The notes under the pieces were generated by a model. The model ran no database searches. It worked only from the letters and a program-made list of their open reading frames with translations, and had not been told where the DNA came from. Shown here piece by piece: positions 52,047-63,475 of a DNA stretch of 64,000 nt; the first letter of the stretch is position 1, and each line of letters begins with the position of its first letter. The stretch is taken from contig OU612073.1 in the NCBI GenBank assembly GCA_914767715.1, forward strand, positions 16,122,001 through 16,186,000, in the 5' to 3' direction. The stretch comes from Membranipora membranacea. Taxonomy: Eukaryota > Bryozoa > Gymnolaemata > Cheilostomatida > Membraniporidae. The position numbers and the translations under genes are program-made.

Positions 52047-52097
52047 GTCACCATGGTGACAAATTTCACCACCGATTGCGCAGGCAGATATTTATAG
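52047..52097 (+). promoter_or_regulatory. X-box-like palindrome and TATA-like box of the second C4-like gene
   Basis: GTCACCATGGTGAC (52047-52060), within the palindrome TTGTCACCATGGTGACAA, matches the RFX X-box pattern with one deviation. TATTTATAG begins 42 bases after it at 52089, 187 bases before the ATG. A GCGCA block precedes the TATA-like box in both paralogues. The conserved spacing supports a shared core promoter. Confidence 0.55.
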
Positions 52098-52275
52098 AGA
52101 CGTACTTCATCCTAGGATATTTTTTAAGATAGTATACTTTTTGACAGTCGGTTAAATTCTTCTGTTCTCTCAACACTTGTCTTCACTACAGACTAGCACT
52201 CTCTAGTGTCGTTTTAGCCAAATATAATAGGACTCAGCAACTTTTTGCATTCATCTGTGCCTTTCAAAACACACA

Positions 52276-55200
52276 ATGGAGTCTCACAGCTGCGCCTGTT
52301 GCTGCAGCACAGGCCATCGAGGTAGTAAGACATGGATATATGTCTATTTGTTGTCGATGAGTGCTGTGATAGTAATGATGGCAGCAGTCTATACTGACCT
52401 GAGTAGTCGGATAAGTCAAGCTCAGGTAGTGGCCAATCCCAGAAAGGTAAGTTCATTATTTGCAAACCCTGTTGCCATCTGACAGTCAGGCAATAAACAG
52501 TCGCAAAAGCTAGCATTGCAAATCTGGTGAAGTATGTTTTACTTAGAATTCGGTTAATTTTTACAGTGCAAGTCATTGCAAGTGAGCTTCAGCACATGGA
52601 TCACCACGGATGTTTTCTTAAGGGTTTTACCGATGTGGCAGTAAAAAAAAGGATTTTTGCGCAGTTAGTAACCGCCATACTTGCATATTAAATTTATGGT
52701 TAATTGACTACTGGACCACATCTCAATTAGCGAACACCCAATAAACAGTAGCATTGAGTATAAGCCACGGAAGGAATACTAGTAGTCTCACGTTTGAGTA
52801 AAGTGAGTTAGAAGTGGTCATAGTTCAATTCCCAGTACCAAAAGTCATTCGCGATTTGGTGCTGACACACCATTCATTCTAGCAAGGTCCTTGCGGAAAG
52901 AGACCTAAGATACCGTTGTTTGTTAGCACATCCACATGCAGTAAAAAGAACCCTCTTGCCTCTCTGATATGAAGAGTAGATAGTTTTCCGGTAGGCATTT
53001 GTATAGGGTGAGGCATGAGTAATATGTGTTCCAGTACCCAACAGAGGACAACCCTCTCCGCTACAAAGATGAACGCTTGAGACGAGTATGATGATTAAGT
53101 CTATATATTGAAGCATTAAACAGAGAAACGAATTACGAATCAATACAGTATATTGGTATAGACATAAAAGGAAAAGATTTATCAGATACTTGAGACTAAC
53201 CCCTTAAAAAGAAAAACTATGTAAATTCAGTACATCATAATTTGGATCATGCGATATATTTTTGCAATGATGCAATGCAAATAATCACATGATTTCGTCG
53301 ACTACATTGGATGTACAATGACGGCTCTTTATGGGTTACAGCAAGTGTTATCTTTTGGGGAAAGGAAACAAAAGTCTGCAAGTGGCCAATGAGAATTCAG
53401 AAAATTACAAAATAGCAGTCATCATTTTGATTTTGTGATTGGCAATAAGGAAAAAAAAGATAGTGATGATTGATGATTTTACTATGACTTTATAACTTTC
53501 CCAACTGCCCTTGTGGCGCTTACTTATCCTCAGGGAGGGTGGGACACCCTCCCACCCACCGGGTATCCTCATGTATCCAAAAGATTTAAATATCTCGATG
53601 TATCAAAGATTTGACTGAAAGAAAGATTGAAAAATAATAACAAGCATGACTACTTTCAGCTGGTATCCCAATTATCCAAGCCTAACTATATGCCTGCAGT
53701 TTTGTTCACTACTGTTGTCTGCTCTTTAGTCTGGCGTGTCATCTAATGTGTATAACAAAATCATTTAATGATCATTAGGTCCTGATAATCCAAACTAATC
53801 CACCTCTTATAATCCTTATTATTTAATTATCAATCATTTTCATTTGTAAGTAATATGATAATTCTAGACATGCATTATTTACTGTCTCATGCTGACTCAT
53901 AAAATGCACTAAGCAATCTTGTGACAATCTAAGTTCCAAAAAGGTCTTTTAGGTACTTTCAGCAGGGGAAGGGAGAATCCACAGCAAAGCTTTTCAAGAC
54001 TTGCTAGGGGGGAGTGTAGCCAGGGTTTACAACTTATACTACTTTGCAGTGTAATGACTTCAATGAGGAAAAAACAATATCCTGATCATGTCATGATAGT
54101 TACAACTAACTCAGGAGGTTATCAAAAGAGAAATCATCTAGTCGTTGTGTGATGGAGTATCCAGCCATCTAATTTCTTCAAATAATCTCTTATGCCTGTC
54201 AGAAATTATTCTATTGGGAATGATTTGTAGATTGCGAAGAGACATTGGTCAGCATCAGTCAACTCAGTACAGTGTCAGGGTGTATATAGATGTCAGCGGG
54301 GTAGAAACTGTAGATGTTATCCTTCAGGCCTTCCGCTGGCAGATCCTTACAACTCAGTAAAGCTAGACACAGAACAAGAACCGGTTGCAGAAACCACAAC
54401 CATAGATCCAGGTACTTAAAAAAATAAATTGGAACTGATAAGTTTCAGAAAATAAAACGTATTCATCTCCCCCTGACAATTGGTTAGTATAAAACACTGG
54501 AGGCTTAAACTTGAAATAGAAACGGAGTGCATTGAGCCGCTTGTAACAATGAGAGTTGTTGGAAGCATAGCCAAAATACAAAATACATCCTGCTAATAAT
54601 AGTCATGAGGACATCCATCAATGTTCAGGGTAATGTTCAGGGTAATGTTCAGGGTAATGTTCAGGGTAATGTTCAGGGTAATGTTCAGGGTAATGTTCAG
54701 GGTAATGTTCAGGGTAATGTTCAGGGTAATGTTCAGGGTAATGTTCAGGGTAATGTTCAGGGTAATGTTCAGGGTAATGTTCAGGGTAATGTTCAGGGTA
54801 ATGTTCAGGGTAATGTTCAGGGTAATGTTCAGGTTAATGGTCACGGCTAAAATTGAATTTTGGTATCTGTTAGCTTCAACTTCGTCCTTAGGAATGTCAA
54901 AAAAATTACCTAACTTGATCACTTACATATAGCACCAAAAAAATGCGAAGTTTTATAAAAGCTAGACAAAGAGCAGTTGGTACACTTAGCTGGTAATCCC
55001 TAATTAAGAAATATACGCTGCAAGGAAAAAATATCCAAAAACATTTATTTCTATTAAATTCAAAACTAAATAAAATTTGCGACAGAGAAACAATTTACCT
55101 AACACAAGGAGATTATTAGTATGGTGGGGTAAGGTGTAATGAAATTTTGCAAACAAGTTACATATGAGTGATTGAATAGAATATAGAATTACTTTGCATC

Positions 55201-57802
55201 ACAATCAAATTAAAAAATATTTGTTATTCGGAAAATCATTGCCGCTATCAATCTTCTCAAAGCTGAAACATTATAATTTATCCTTAATTTGCTTGGGTAA
55301 AAAATATGGCGAATCACATGCCAATTATCATATTTTTCTGGGATTTACTCCAACTTCAGAACACCATGATCTGACAATTTTAGCATTTCATACATATTTA
55401 TATTTTATAGAGGAGACAACCAAAATGATTGAGAAAAGTTGAGAAAAATTTTCATTTTAGAAAAGTTTATGGTTTCTACTGTATCCATAGGCTATTTTAA
55501 AGGTTGCCATGGTGCTCTTAATATGACTGACACCTTCAAATGATACCAAACATGGAGAGGCGCAACTATAGCTTGAATGATGTTATCATTTATAATAAAT
55601 TGGTTAATAAACATTTTGTGACCTACTGTATGACTTGCAGTAACACAAAGCAGTTGAGCTTGTTATCCTTTCTTTGCAGAAGCACTTCAGAATCTTGAAC
55701 AAGATGTTTTTCGACAAAGTCAGTCTGTCGGGTTTGCTAATCCTATCTTTGCCTCGCCATCTGTGGGAAAAGGTAAGTTCTAGAATGTATATATTTTTTA
55801 ATAGGATATTACAATTGTGAATAAATTTAACTTAGTAAATTGAATACTTTCATTTTAGGTTTTGTTTAGATAGAAAAGTTGGCTGGTGACAATAATTGTA
55901 GTATTGGTAAACGTTTATCTTTTTCGGTTTCTCATCTGTCCTATGGTTTTCCTTTTCAAGTCTTTATCTGGAAGTCGCCTCTAACCAGTCAAACAGTGAT
56001 GAGTGTATTCTATATTTTGCCCTATCATAATGTCTGCCGGTCACTGATAATGTTAGACAAGATCCGCTTCTATCATCTTCTTTGTCTCAGCCTAGATATC
56101 GATCAGTCTGTGTTAATGTCTCAAGGTCAAGTACAAGGTCATTGAAGAGCGCTGTAACATACCGTTGTGCTGAAAATGATACTTTCATCTCAAATTTTTT
56201 TAGGGACCACTTTCACCAGATGGGGTAATACTTTCTGTACCGAAGATGCCCGACAAGTCTACAGTGGTGAGTTGGTGTTAGCCAATGCGATGGCGCTAAT
56301 GTCCCAACCCACCAATCAGAGCCATTGCATAGACTAGGCGCTGTGCACTTATTGAATCAATTTGCTAGGCAGAAGTGTTATTTGACCTTTGCATTGATGT
56401 TTGCATACTTATAGCCCGAACCCCTTTAACAAATTAGCAAGACTTCATAAATTATTTTTTCCATGGCCCCTTGTATCACATGTCTCTTGTTGAGATATGG
56501 CCCCTAAACTTCTCCATTACTTGACCCTTTGTCTTGACAACCTTAATGTTGTAAAAAATGGGAGTCTACACATTCATTCTATATTCTACAGGCAAATGTA
56601 AGCAAAACAGATGCTTTGTTTTTCAGCATACTAGTATTATTTTTTGGGTACTCTCTTGCAAGCTATCTAAAGTATGGAAAACCTTTCCATAAGATAGACA
56701 ACAGGCATTGGCTCAATATATACATATCAAGTCAAAGAGTAAATATCATGGTGTACTGACTACTAACAATGAAATGTAGTGCACAATCAATAAAACAACT
56801 TACTAATTTCATTTCATATCACAGGTTTCATAGCTGGGCCGCTGACAGCCAGCGGATATGGAGGTGGATCTGATCTTCTTTGCCTTCCAAGGACACCTGG
56901 CAGTACAAAAGAAAGCTCAGGGTTGACCCAAGGCAGCTCAAATACTTACATCAGCCCAGTAAGATTGGATACGTCACTTTCTACGTTAAGTAATGCTGTG
57001 ATAGGATGCGCTACCTGCTTCCTTGAGGCCAAATCAACTACAGTAAGTTTTAGAACCAATAATATTTTCCCTTCATGAAGTACCTCCGAAGAATATGCCT
57101 TAGTTTAGGATAGATTTCTGTTCTTATACAGCACAAAGATGAGGCAACTAATTTTACAATAACATTTTTGAAATGTAGACTGCATATTTGTAGTTCTTGT
57201 TTAATTAATTTCCTGCTCGAGTATTTATAGTAATACCCTGTGACATGCGTTAGCCATAATATGTGAAATTTCCCTGCTCAAATCTTCTTGGACTTCGATG
57301 CAGGTTTTCAAGGTCACAAACAACCATTTTTCACGACAAACTGCTCAAAGCTTGACACACTAAAAATGTACGCATGTACTGTTTTAAAAAGTGTATTACA
57401 GCTGAGACAGCAATTATTTAATCCGAAGCTTATAATAATTTAGTGTGAATGATTTTTTGACAATAGTTTGTCTTACAGTAGCTAAGGAATTGAGGAATAG
57501 TTGTATGGGCTTTCCCTTTTCCTTTGCAGGTTATGATTCCGGCTACCACTTCATGCCCACCCGGTTGGGATAATGAGTACGAAGGCGTGTTAATGGGATC
57601 TTCCAGTAGCATCAGTACAGCAGCATCTGTCAACCATATATGTGTCGACAAAAATCCATCGATAGAGATGGGGCACAATGAAACAAGATCCATGGTACTA
57701 TCACATGTGCAATTCAGCGGCTGCCCGAGTCGAGCGCTGAACTCATGTAACAGATATGATACGTTACAGAAGCTATCCTGTGTGGTCTGTTCTAGGACTT
57801 AA
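52276..57802 (+). CDS. Type II membrane protein with short-chain-collagen C4-like C-terminal domain (paralogue 2)
   Basis: Six exons join to 332 residues: 52276-52446, 54231-54411, 55680-55772, 56204-56266, 56825-57042, 57530-57802. Exons 1, 4, 5 and 6 have exactly the lengths of the first paralogue (171, 63, 218, 273), and all intron phases agree. The N-terminus is richer in Cys (CACCC, residues 6-10) before the membrane helix at about 20-39. Exon 2 carries CQRGRNCRC and YPSGLPLADP, with more Cys than its partner. The C-terminal domain has TFTRWGNTFCTEDARQVYSG, GGGSDLLCLPR, GCATC, VMIPATTSCPPGW, HICVD and LSCVVC. Exons 2-3 have diverged much more than exons 1 and 4-6, so the stalk evolves fast. 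No Gly-X-Y repeats are present. A candidate polyadenylation signal lies at 58076. Confidence 0.85.
52770..53080 (+). mobile_element. Candidate tRNA-derived SINE in intron 1 of the second C4-like gene
   Basis: GTCATAGTTCAATTCCCAGT (about 52816-52835) resembles a Pol III B box, GGTTCRANYCC, preceded by a decayed tRNA-like stretch. After it comes a body with GATTTGGTGCTGACACACCA and CCCTCTTGCCTCTC. I see no second copy in the window and no clear target duplication, so this is tentative. Confidence 0.35.
54629..54832. repeat. Perfect 12-base minisatellite, 17 copies of GGTAATGTTCAG
   Basis: Seventeen identical units run without change, preceded by a partial unit (ATGTTCAG) and followed by a degenerate one (GTTAATGGTCACG). 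It lies in intron 2 of the second C4-like gene. Because 12 is divisible by 3, all three plus frames and the minus strand give long artefactual frames (repeating GNVQ, MFRV or TLNI). Each unit contains a GTAAT/GGTAA donor-like string but no good splice acceptor. Confidence 0.97.
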
Positions 57803-60565
57803 CCCAACTCGACTACCACGTAACACCCTAACGAATATCAAGAGCAATTGGCTGTGTGTTTGTTTTTCTCTCAAAAATTAAATATTGTTATATTTGAATT
57901 TTTATACATATATGTGTCCAGGGATAAGCCCAACTTTGTTAAAATATTATGTATTATGTTGACTTTTTTCTATAATATATAGTTGTTCTGAAAAAGTTTC
58001 ACAGCGGACAGCTCAGAAGGGCGCTATTATTTTAAATTTTTTTTCTTTAGGTATACGTATATGCTGCCTGACTACAATAAATCAGTACAAGTAGGCTATT
58101 AAAAGAAAGCAAGCATTTTATTCTAAGCTTAGAAGAATGGGGAGTTTTTCCTATTTTCATGAAGGTGATGTGAGTTATCCACCCCAACAAAACACACAAA
58201 ATAAATCATGACATTGCAGAGGCGGGTTTTGATAGAGGATGAGTAAGAAAGCGCACATTAAACATTCAATAAAATATTATTTTACCTAAGCACAGCGTGG
58301 AAAATACCATCCCAAGTAGTCATCATGGTGGTTTGCGTGTCACACCAATGGCAATCTCAATTTTTTCTCTCAAATACAATGTAATCAAGAAAGTTTAGTA
58401 TGCAACTCCTCACTGTGAATGTGCAATCTGCAAGTTTCAATACACATCTACCCCCCCCCCCCCCCCAAATAAGAGAAGCCACTTCACGGTAGCACAAAGC
58501 GAAATTGTCAACGTCAGCGCTTTCAGTTCGATCTTCACTGTATTGCTTCAAACATCGTTCTGAAATCCCAAAGTCAAATTTAATGGAGGGAAGGGTAAAA
58601 AATTGAAACCCTTCTTGGATCAACCACACATTAACATGAGGAGTATGGGCATAAGTAGAGTTGAGAGGTACCCTTAAATTGTCAACTGGTAAAAATACTG
58701 ATAGACCCAATAGTTGACAAACATTCCCTTTCTTGATATAAGTTATTCTTTGCTTGGTTATTTGGATATTTGGGATGCAGTCCCCAAAGCAATTATTGTC
58801 ACAAGGATGCATGAATAAATGCTAATTCATTTTCTAAAAATCAGGCAGGCAATTTTATGTGTTATTGGGTGGTGCTAAAAATACTGTTGCATTATTTTGG
58901 GTATAAACCTAGCAGCATTATAATTTACAATGGAATGTTTTTATTAATGCCATAGTTCGTTCTCCTATTGACTGCATAAATGAGGGGAAAACAATGTGTG
59001 TTAAGAAAATCTCTTGTTATCAAACAAACAATCTAGCCACCTAACAATTATGTATAATGCGTAATAAATCAAACCAAAAACATTGTGCTCGTCTGCATGC
59101 CATTGAGTGTACTATTTTTCTAATGTGATCACAACAGTTGCTAGATTAATTGCTTGAGATTGGGTACAATTGAAACATGACTGAAGTGAGTTCTAATTTG
59201 TTATTTTCTTAGAATTCCGTACTCGACCAAACTATGTCCTTGATAAAAAAAAACCACAATAGTATCAACAACTTTTCATTGTAATTCCTTTTTATGAATT
59301 AAGTAAAAAAAAGCCCAGTAGTCACTATCAAACAATTGAACTAGCAACCGTTGTGATCACATAGCATAAATAATGCACATGAACGCTCGCAGGTGAAAAA
59401 TATACCTCGGTGCAGCTTTTTTTTCATTGTCAATTTGTTATGAGGACAGTTTCAGCCTGGCACCTAGGCTCATACTGGCTTAGTTATAAGGAAACAAAGT
59501 CAAAAGCACAAGTTGCCTAAGCCTGACAACCAGGACAACAAACAATAATAGAGCTGAAGAAATGATTGCAAATAATCTTGATTAATTCCTTACTGGTGTC
59601 ATCACCATCAAGTTCTCACCTTTTTTAATCCTGTGCCGGAAAAGTTTCCAGATATGTTAATCAACTTGTTGAATGAAACTCAAAATCCAAAATTCTGTTC
59701 ATCTGTTAGTACTGTTGATGAGAAAATACAAATACTGGGTGTAATTAAAAAGTTGTAGTACATATATATATGTATATTATATAATATGTATTGTATATAT
59801 ATATATACTTTATTTTGGATAATACTCATTTGTTGAGAATGTTTTACAGAATACCCAAAAAAATAAAAAGAAGAAAAGTTATGTCACATAGATGTTTTTG
59901 CATAAGTGATGAGAAATATCATTTGGAAGATCTCTTAAAATGCGAGATGGATGGACTTGATCGATTGTGAAATGGTAAATAAATAGAACTGGTAGCTAAA
60001 CCGTGACAATGATAATTAACGCACTCGGTAATGTACGTAACATGGATTGCCTAGTGAAAAATTTACTTTTTCGATCCCTAAAATTGCCAAGAGAGAGGTG
60101 AGCTAGATTAATTAATAAAATTGAAACAGCCAACAGTATAATCAGCACAATGTTGATTATTGACCGGAGGCACATCAAAATATCGAGGACAGTACAATCG
60201 AGGAAAAATTTGAGGCTTGTCAGGGTCCCGACTTTGTTGTGTTACTATGTTTGGGCATGTTGTGAAGGTAATATCAATAGGTTGCACTACCGCATTATGT
60301 ACTCCTTTCCTCTATTATGCTACAACATAATCCAAATTGAAATAAAAACAATGGCTTGTTTTCTTGTAAATTTATCTATGCGTGGAAACCTTGTTTTAAA
60401 TTGTATGAGCTATAAGGGTAACTATTGTATTTTTAGATACAAGTGAGCGAGATTTCATTAACTTACCCAGATTGCATTTGGGCACAGACCGTGGTAGGTC
60501 AGCATGTGTTTTTAGCTTACGAAATATCTAACTTTGTTCAGGTGGTTGCAAACACTTCTCACAAG
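57803..60565. other. Spacer between the second C4-like gene and the mucin-like exons
   Basis: This holds the 3' flank of the C4-like gene, a C homopolymer at 58451-58466, and an AT-dinucleotide block at 59762-59812. A 151-codon minus-strand frame at 58357-58812 runs through the homopolymer (as poly-Gly) and resembles no family. No other gene-like signal was found. Confidence 0.5.
58076..58081 (+). terminator. Polyadenylation signal AATAAA of the second C4-like gene
   Basis: AATAAA occurs 274 bases after the stop codon of the second C4-like gene, with a GTAGGCTATT-containing stretch behind it. It is the first canonical hexamer downstream. The assignment is positional only. Confidence 0.45.
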
Positions 60566-60860
60566 ATGGGGACTCATCAGGTCTTCATTTTCATCTGTCT
60601 CATAGCTGCCGGGTCATCTACTTCTACAACTACAGCCTATACTACTACAGACTATTCTACTCAGACTGCTTCAACAACAGATGAAATAACTACGGGTACA
60701 TCACAATCAACTGTCATCTTCACCACAGAGTCGACTCCGAGTACCGAATCATCCGTAGCTCTTGATACATCAGGCGTGTCTCCTGCAGCAACCTCCGCTT
60801 GGGGTGCCTCCTCCACCGATTCAGCCAGTTCAGGGTCCACTGAAGACCAGTGTCACACAT
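60566..60860 (+). CDS. First coding exon of a secreted Ser/Thr-rich (mucin-like) protein
   Basis: The ATG at 60566 opens a typical signal peptide (MGTHQVFIFICLIAAG), followed by about 75 residues that are mostly Thr and Ser (TTTAYTTTDYSTQT and similar), as in O-glycosylated stalks. The exon ends at a consensus donor (CACAT/GTAAGT) in phase 1, just after Gln-Cys-His-Thr. The frame stays open past the donor for another 51 codons with CKSVQNYC, so an unspliced form cannot be excluded. The next exon could be 61748 or 62849; both accept phase 1. No family can be named. Confidence 0.55.
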
Positions 60861-61747
60861 GTAAGTCTGTTCAAAATTACTGCACAGCCAACTTTGATGA
60901 GTTTATAAACTATGTATCTACAATTCCCATTCTTTGTTTTATAAAAAAACAAGCAGGAATCACTGATTATACACTATCCACGCCTATTTCAACCTTCAGT
61001 ATGCACTTTGTATAATCACGAAAAATTAATTTAGGATAAATTGAGTGAGGCAAGGAAAAGTTGAAAAATTTCCATCAAAGTTTTTATGAAGATATTTTTT
61101 GTGATGCCATTCAGCTTAGAGATTATCGAAGCTATTTTAAAATTTTACTGAGTACATGTGCATGCATAAATTTTGATTAAGGCTGCCTTATATGGTTTGC
61201 GTGGAATATATGTTTGATACCTGAGAGACAATCTACCATGGGCAGACAATCAGAGTGATGCCCTGGCCCATTTGCTACAACTGCCAAAAATGTTAAACAA
61301 CAGAATTCTATTTTCCAATTACACAGTTAAAGTTTTTTGTGTGAACAATCCATACAAATAATGAAATCATTTATTCAAGTAAACGCTGGAACAAATTAGA
61401 TAAAATGACTGAAAACTTCCATGCATGACTGTTCCGTTGATTCCCTCTAGACTAAAAGCTTTGAGTAAAAATACCTTTGCAGTTAACTTGACCCTAAACA
61501 TGATATTGCAGCAAGCGAAGAGGGTTGTAAACCGTGGTAATATTTTCAATTTCCATTATTCATGTTGACCGTTTGGATGATGGCTTGTCACAAAATTCAA
61601 TAAATGTACCGAACATATAAATAGAAATATTACAGACCAAAATCCTGCTGTGATTGGACATAAAATTTATGATCATATAATGAGCATTATTCACAATCTT
61701 TATTGATGAGCAGGAGGTAGCGGCTTAACATGCAATAATTCTTTCAG

Positions 61748-61878
61748 CTGAATTAGATACCTCAGTTAATATCATGCCCATGTTGCTCCTGTGTACAGTC
61801 TCCTTTATCATTGGTCAAGTCTGCAACAGCCGCCAAGCACCTATTTGCACATCCATCAATTTTGATCGGTTGTGGTAA
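61748..61878 (+). CDS. Candidate terminal exon with hydrophobic segment
   Basis: After the acceptor-like AATTCTTTCAG, a phase-1 frame runs to a TAA. It encodes a hydrophobic stretch MPMLLLCTVSFIIG and a short tail with two Cys. Joined to 60566-60860 it would give a 141-residue protein: signal peptide, Ser/Thr stalk, membrane helix and tail. The frame is short and could be chance; the alternative is a direct join from 60860 to 62849. Confidence 0.25.
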
Positions 61879-62848
61879 TTGGCTGCCAGGATTACCTATT
61901 CAGATGTCCTCTTATTGTCAGTAAATAATGGAGTCTTTTGTGAATGTTAATTTGTATTTCTTCACCTGATTACAAACAATGTCATAACTCTTACGTCAGC
62001 ATCGCTGTTAAAACAATCGATTGCCAACAGCACAACAAGTTTTAATGTTTTGGTTACATAGGCATTGTGCATTGCTTTATACTGATATGGGGGGGGGGCA
62101 GTATTTTCGAGCAATGTGATCAATTGAATTTCAACAAAAAATTGTTTGGGTATGAAAACCTTAAAAAGAAGGCCAAAGTACACGCTGCAAGCGTATTATC
62201 CCGTGGCTTTGTTACTGAAAATCGTAATGTACTTCATTGAAATGTGGAATGGCTCGGTTATTATGTATAATACCATACATTTCCCTGTTGCGCTAATTTT
62301 GTTGCACCTCTTGCCTCCAAAATAGCATGGAAATGCGGGGGGGGGGGGGACAAATTTGTTTCCCAGTAGATTGAACTGTCAACCAATTTCAGCTTTAACT
62401 TGGTGAAGTTTTTTTTAAAACTTCACTCTTTTGCAACGGCCCAACTCCACTAATTGTGCCTGGAAAACGTATAGAATTCTCTCTATACTCAAGCAATATC
62501 CTTGAGCCTTCAGAATACTTTATAGCAACAATGTAAATTGTGTTGTTGGTCTTGATGCTTCGCTTCTAAGACTAGATTGATGATTAAACGGTATGAACAT
62601 GCGCAAAAACAAGTCACCTAAAATTCAATAACCTAATGCTATGATTGATTCAAAATTTAGGAGGCCAAAAGAAGTAAGGGTCACATGTGACCCTGGTACA
62701 GCATAGTATAAGAATATTGTTCAAAACCATCAAATGTGAAAAATTTCTTTTTGAAGTCATGGTGTCATGATTGCTTTACATATTTCCTAGGGTCCACTAA
62801 ATAGCTATAAATGTTTGACACCCTATCCTATTCTTATTCATATTTTAG

Positions 62849-63475
62849 CTGCTGGATGGGTCATTGAAGGATCATTGCAGCAGTCATCGTCCATGCATCC
62901 AATATCGAACAGTCAATGGTCAACTTCTGAATGGACTACAGGACCAACAACCACAGCAGGCTCAACAACCAATCCATGGCCAACAACCACTTCAGATTGG
63001 ATAACAACAACTGCAGGATCAACAACCACAGCAGGATCAACAACCACTGCAGATCAAGCAACCACTGGCGGTTCAACAACCACGGAGGGTTCAACAACCA
63101 CTGAAGGAACCACAACCACTGAAGGATGGTCAACAACCATTGGCGGTTCAACAACCACTGCAGGATCAACAAACACTGAAGGGTCAACAACCACTGGCGG
63201 TTCAACAACCACTGCAGGATCAACAACCACTGGTGGTTCAACAACCACGGGTGGTTCAACAACCACTGCAGGATCAACAACAACTGCCGGTTCAACAACC
63301 ACTGCAGATTCAACAACCACTGCAGGATCAACAACCACTGCAGGATCAACAATCACTGAAGAATCAACAACAACTGAAGAATGGGTATCCTCTGAATGGT
63401 CGACTACATCTAGATGGCGCACGACAACACCGGATGGACGTTCATATTATACTTCTTGTCATACATCCTACTTTG
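62849..63475 (+). CDS. Thr-rich mucin-like repeat exon (gene continues past this exon)
   Basis: Preceded by the acceptor CTTATTCATATTTTAG and ended by the donor CTTTG/GTGAGT, both in phase 1, this exon encodes 209 residues. After AGWVIEGSLQQSSS comes a domain of about 24 hexapeptides of the type STTTAG/STTTGG/STTTEG, a likely densely O-glycosylated region. The end is SYYTSCHTSYFG. There is no ATG upstream in frame, so it is an internal exon. The 5' partner may be 60566-60860, and later exons probably lie beyond 64000. Secreted or surface mucus function is an inference from composition. Confidence 0.6.
62995..63385 (+). repeat. 18-base coding minisatellite (Ser-Thr-Thr-Thr-x-Gly)
   Basis: Imperfect tandem units of the type TCAACAACCACTGCAGGA run through the mucin-like exon. 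Units differ mainly in the last two codons (GCAGGA, GGCGGT, GAAGGA). The antisense strand is also open as a shadow. Copy number probably varies among individuals. Confidence 0.9.

Noticed and set aside
54593-54932. Three overlapping long frames on both strands (GNVQ, MFRV, TLNI repeats)
   Set aside because: They are translations of the 12-base minisatellite inside an intron. GNVQ has Gly every fourth residue and is not a collagen repeat.
58357-58812. 151-codon minus-strand frame
   Set aside because: It reads through a C homopolymer as poly-Gly, shows no domain, and has no promoter or splice support.
62936-63422. Long minus-strand frames rich in LLILQWL or VVVDPAV
   Set aside because: They are antisense shadows of the Thr-rich coding minisatellite; the plus frame has splice sites and a sensible composition.
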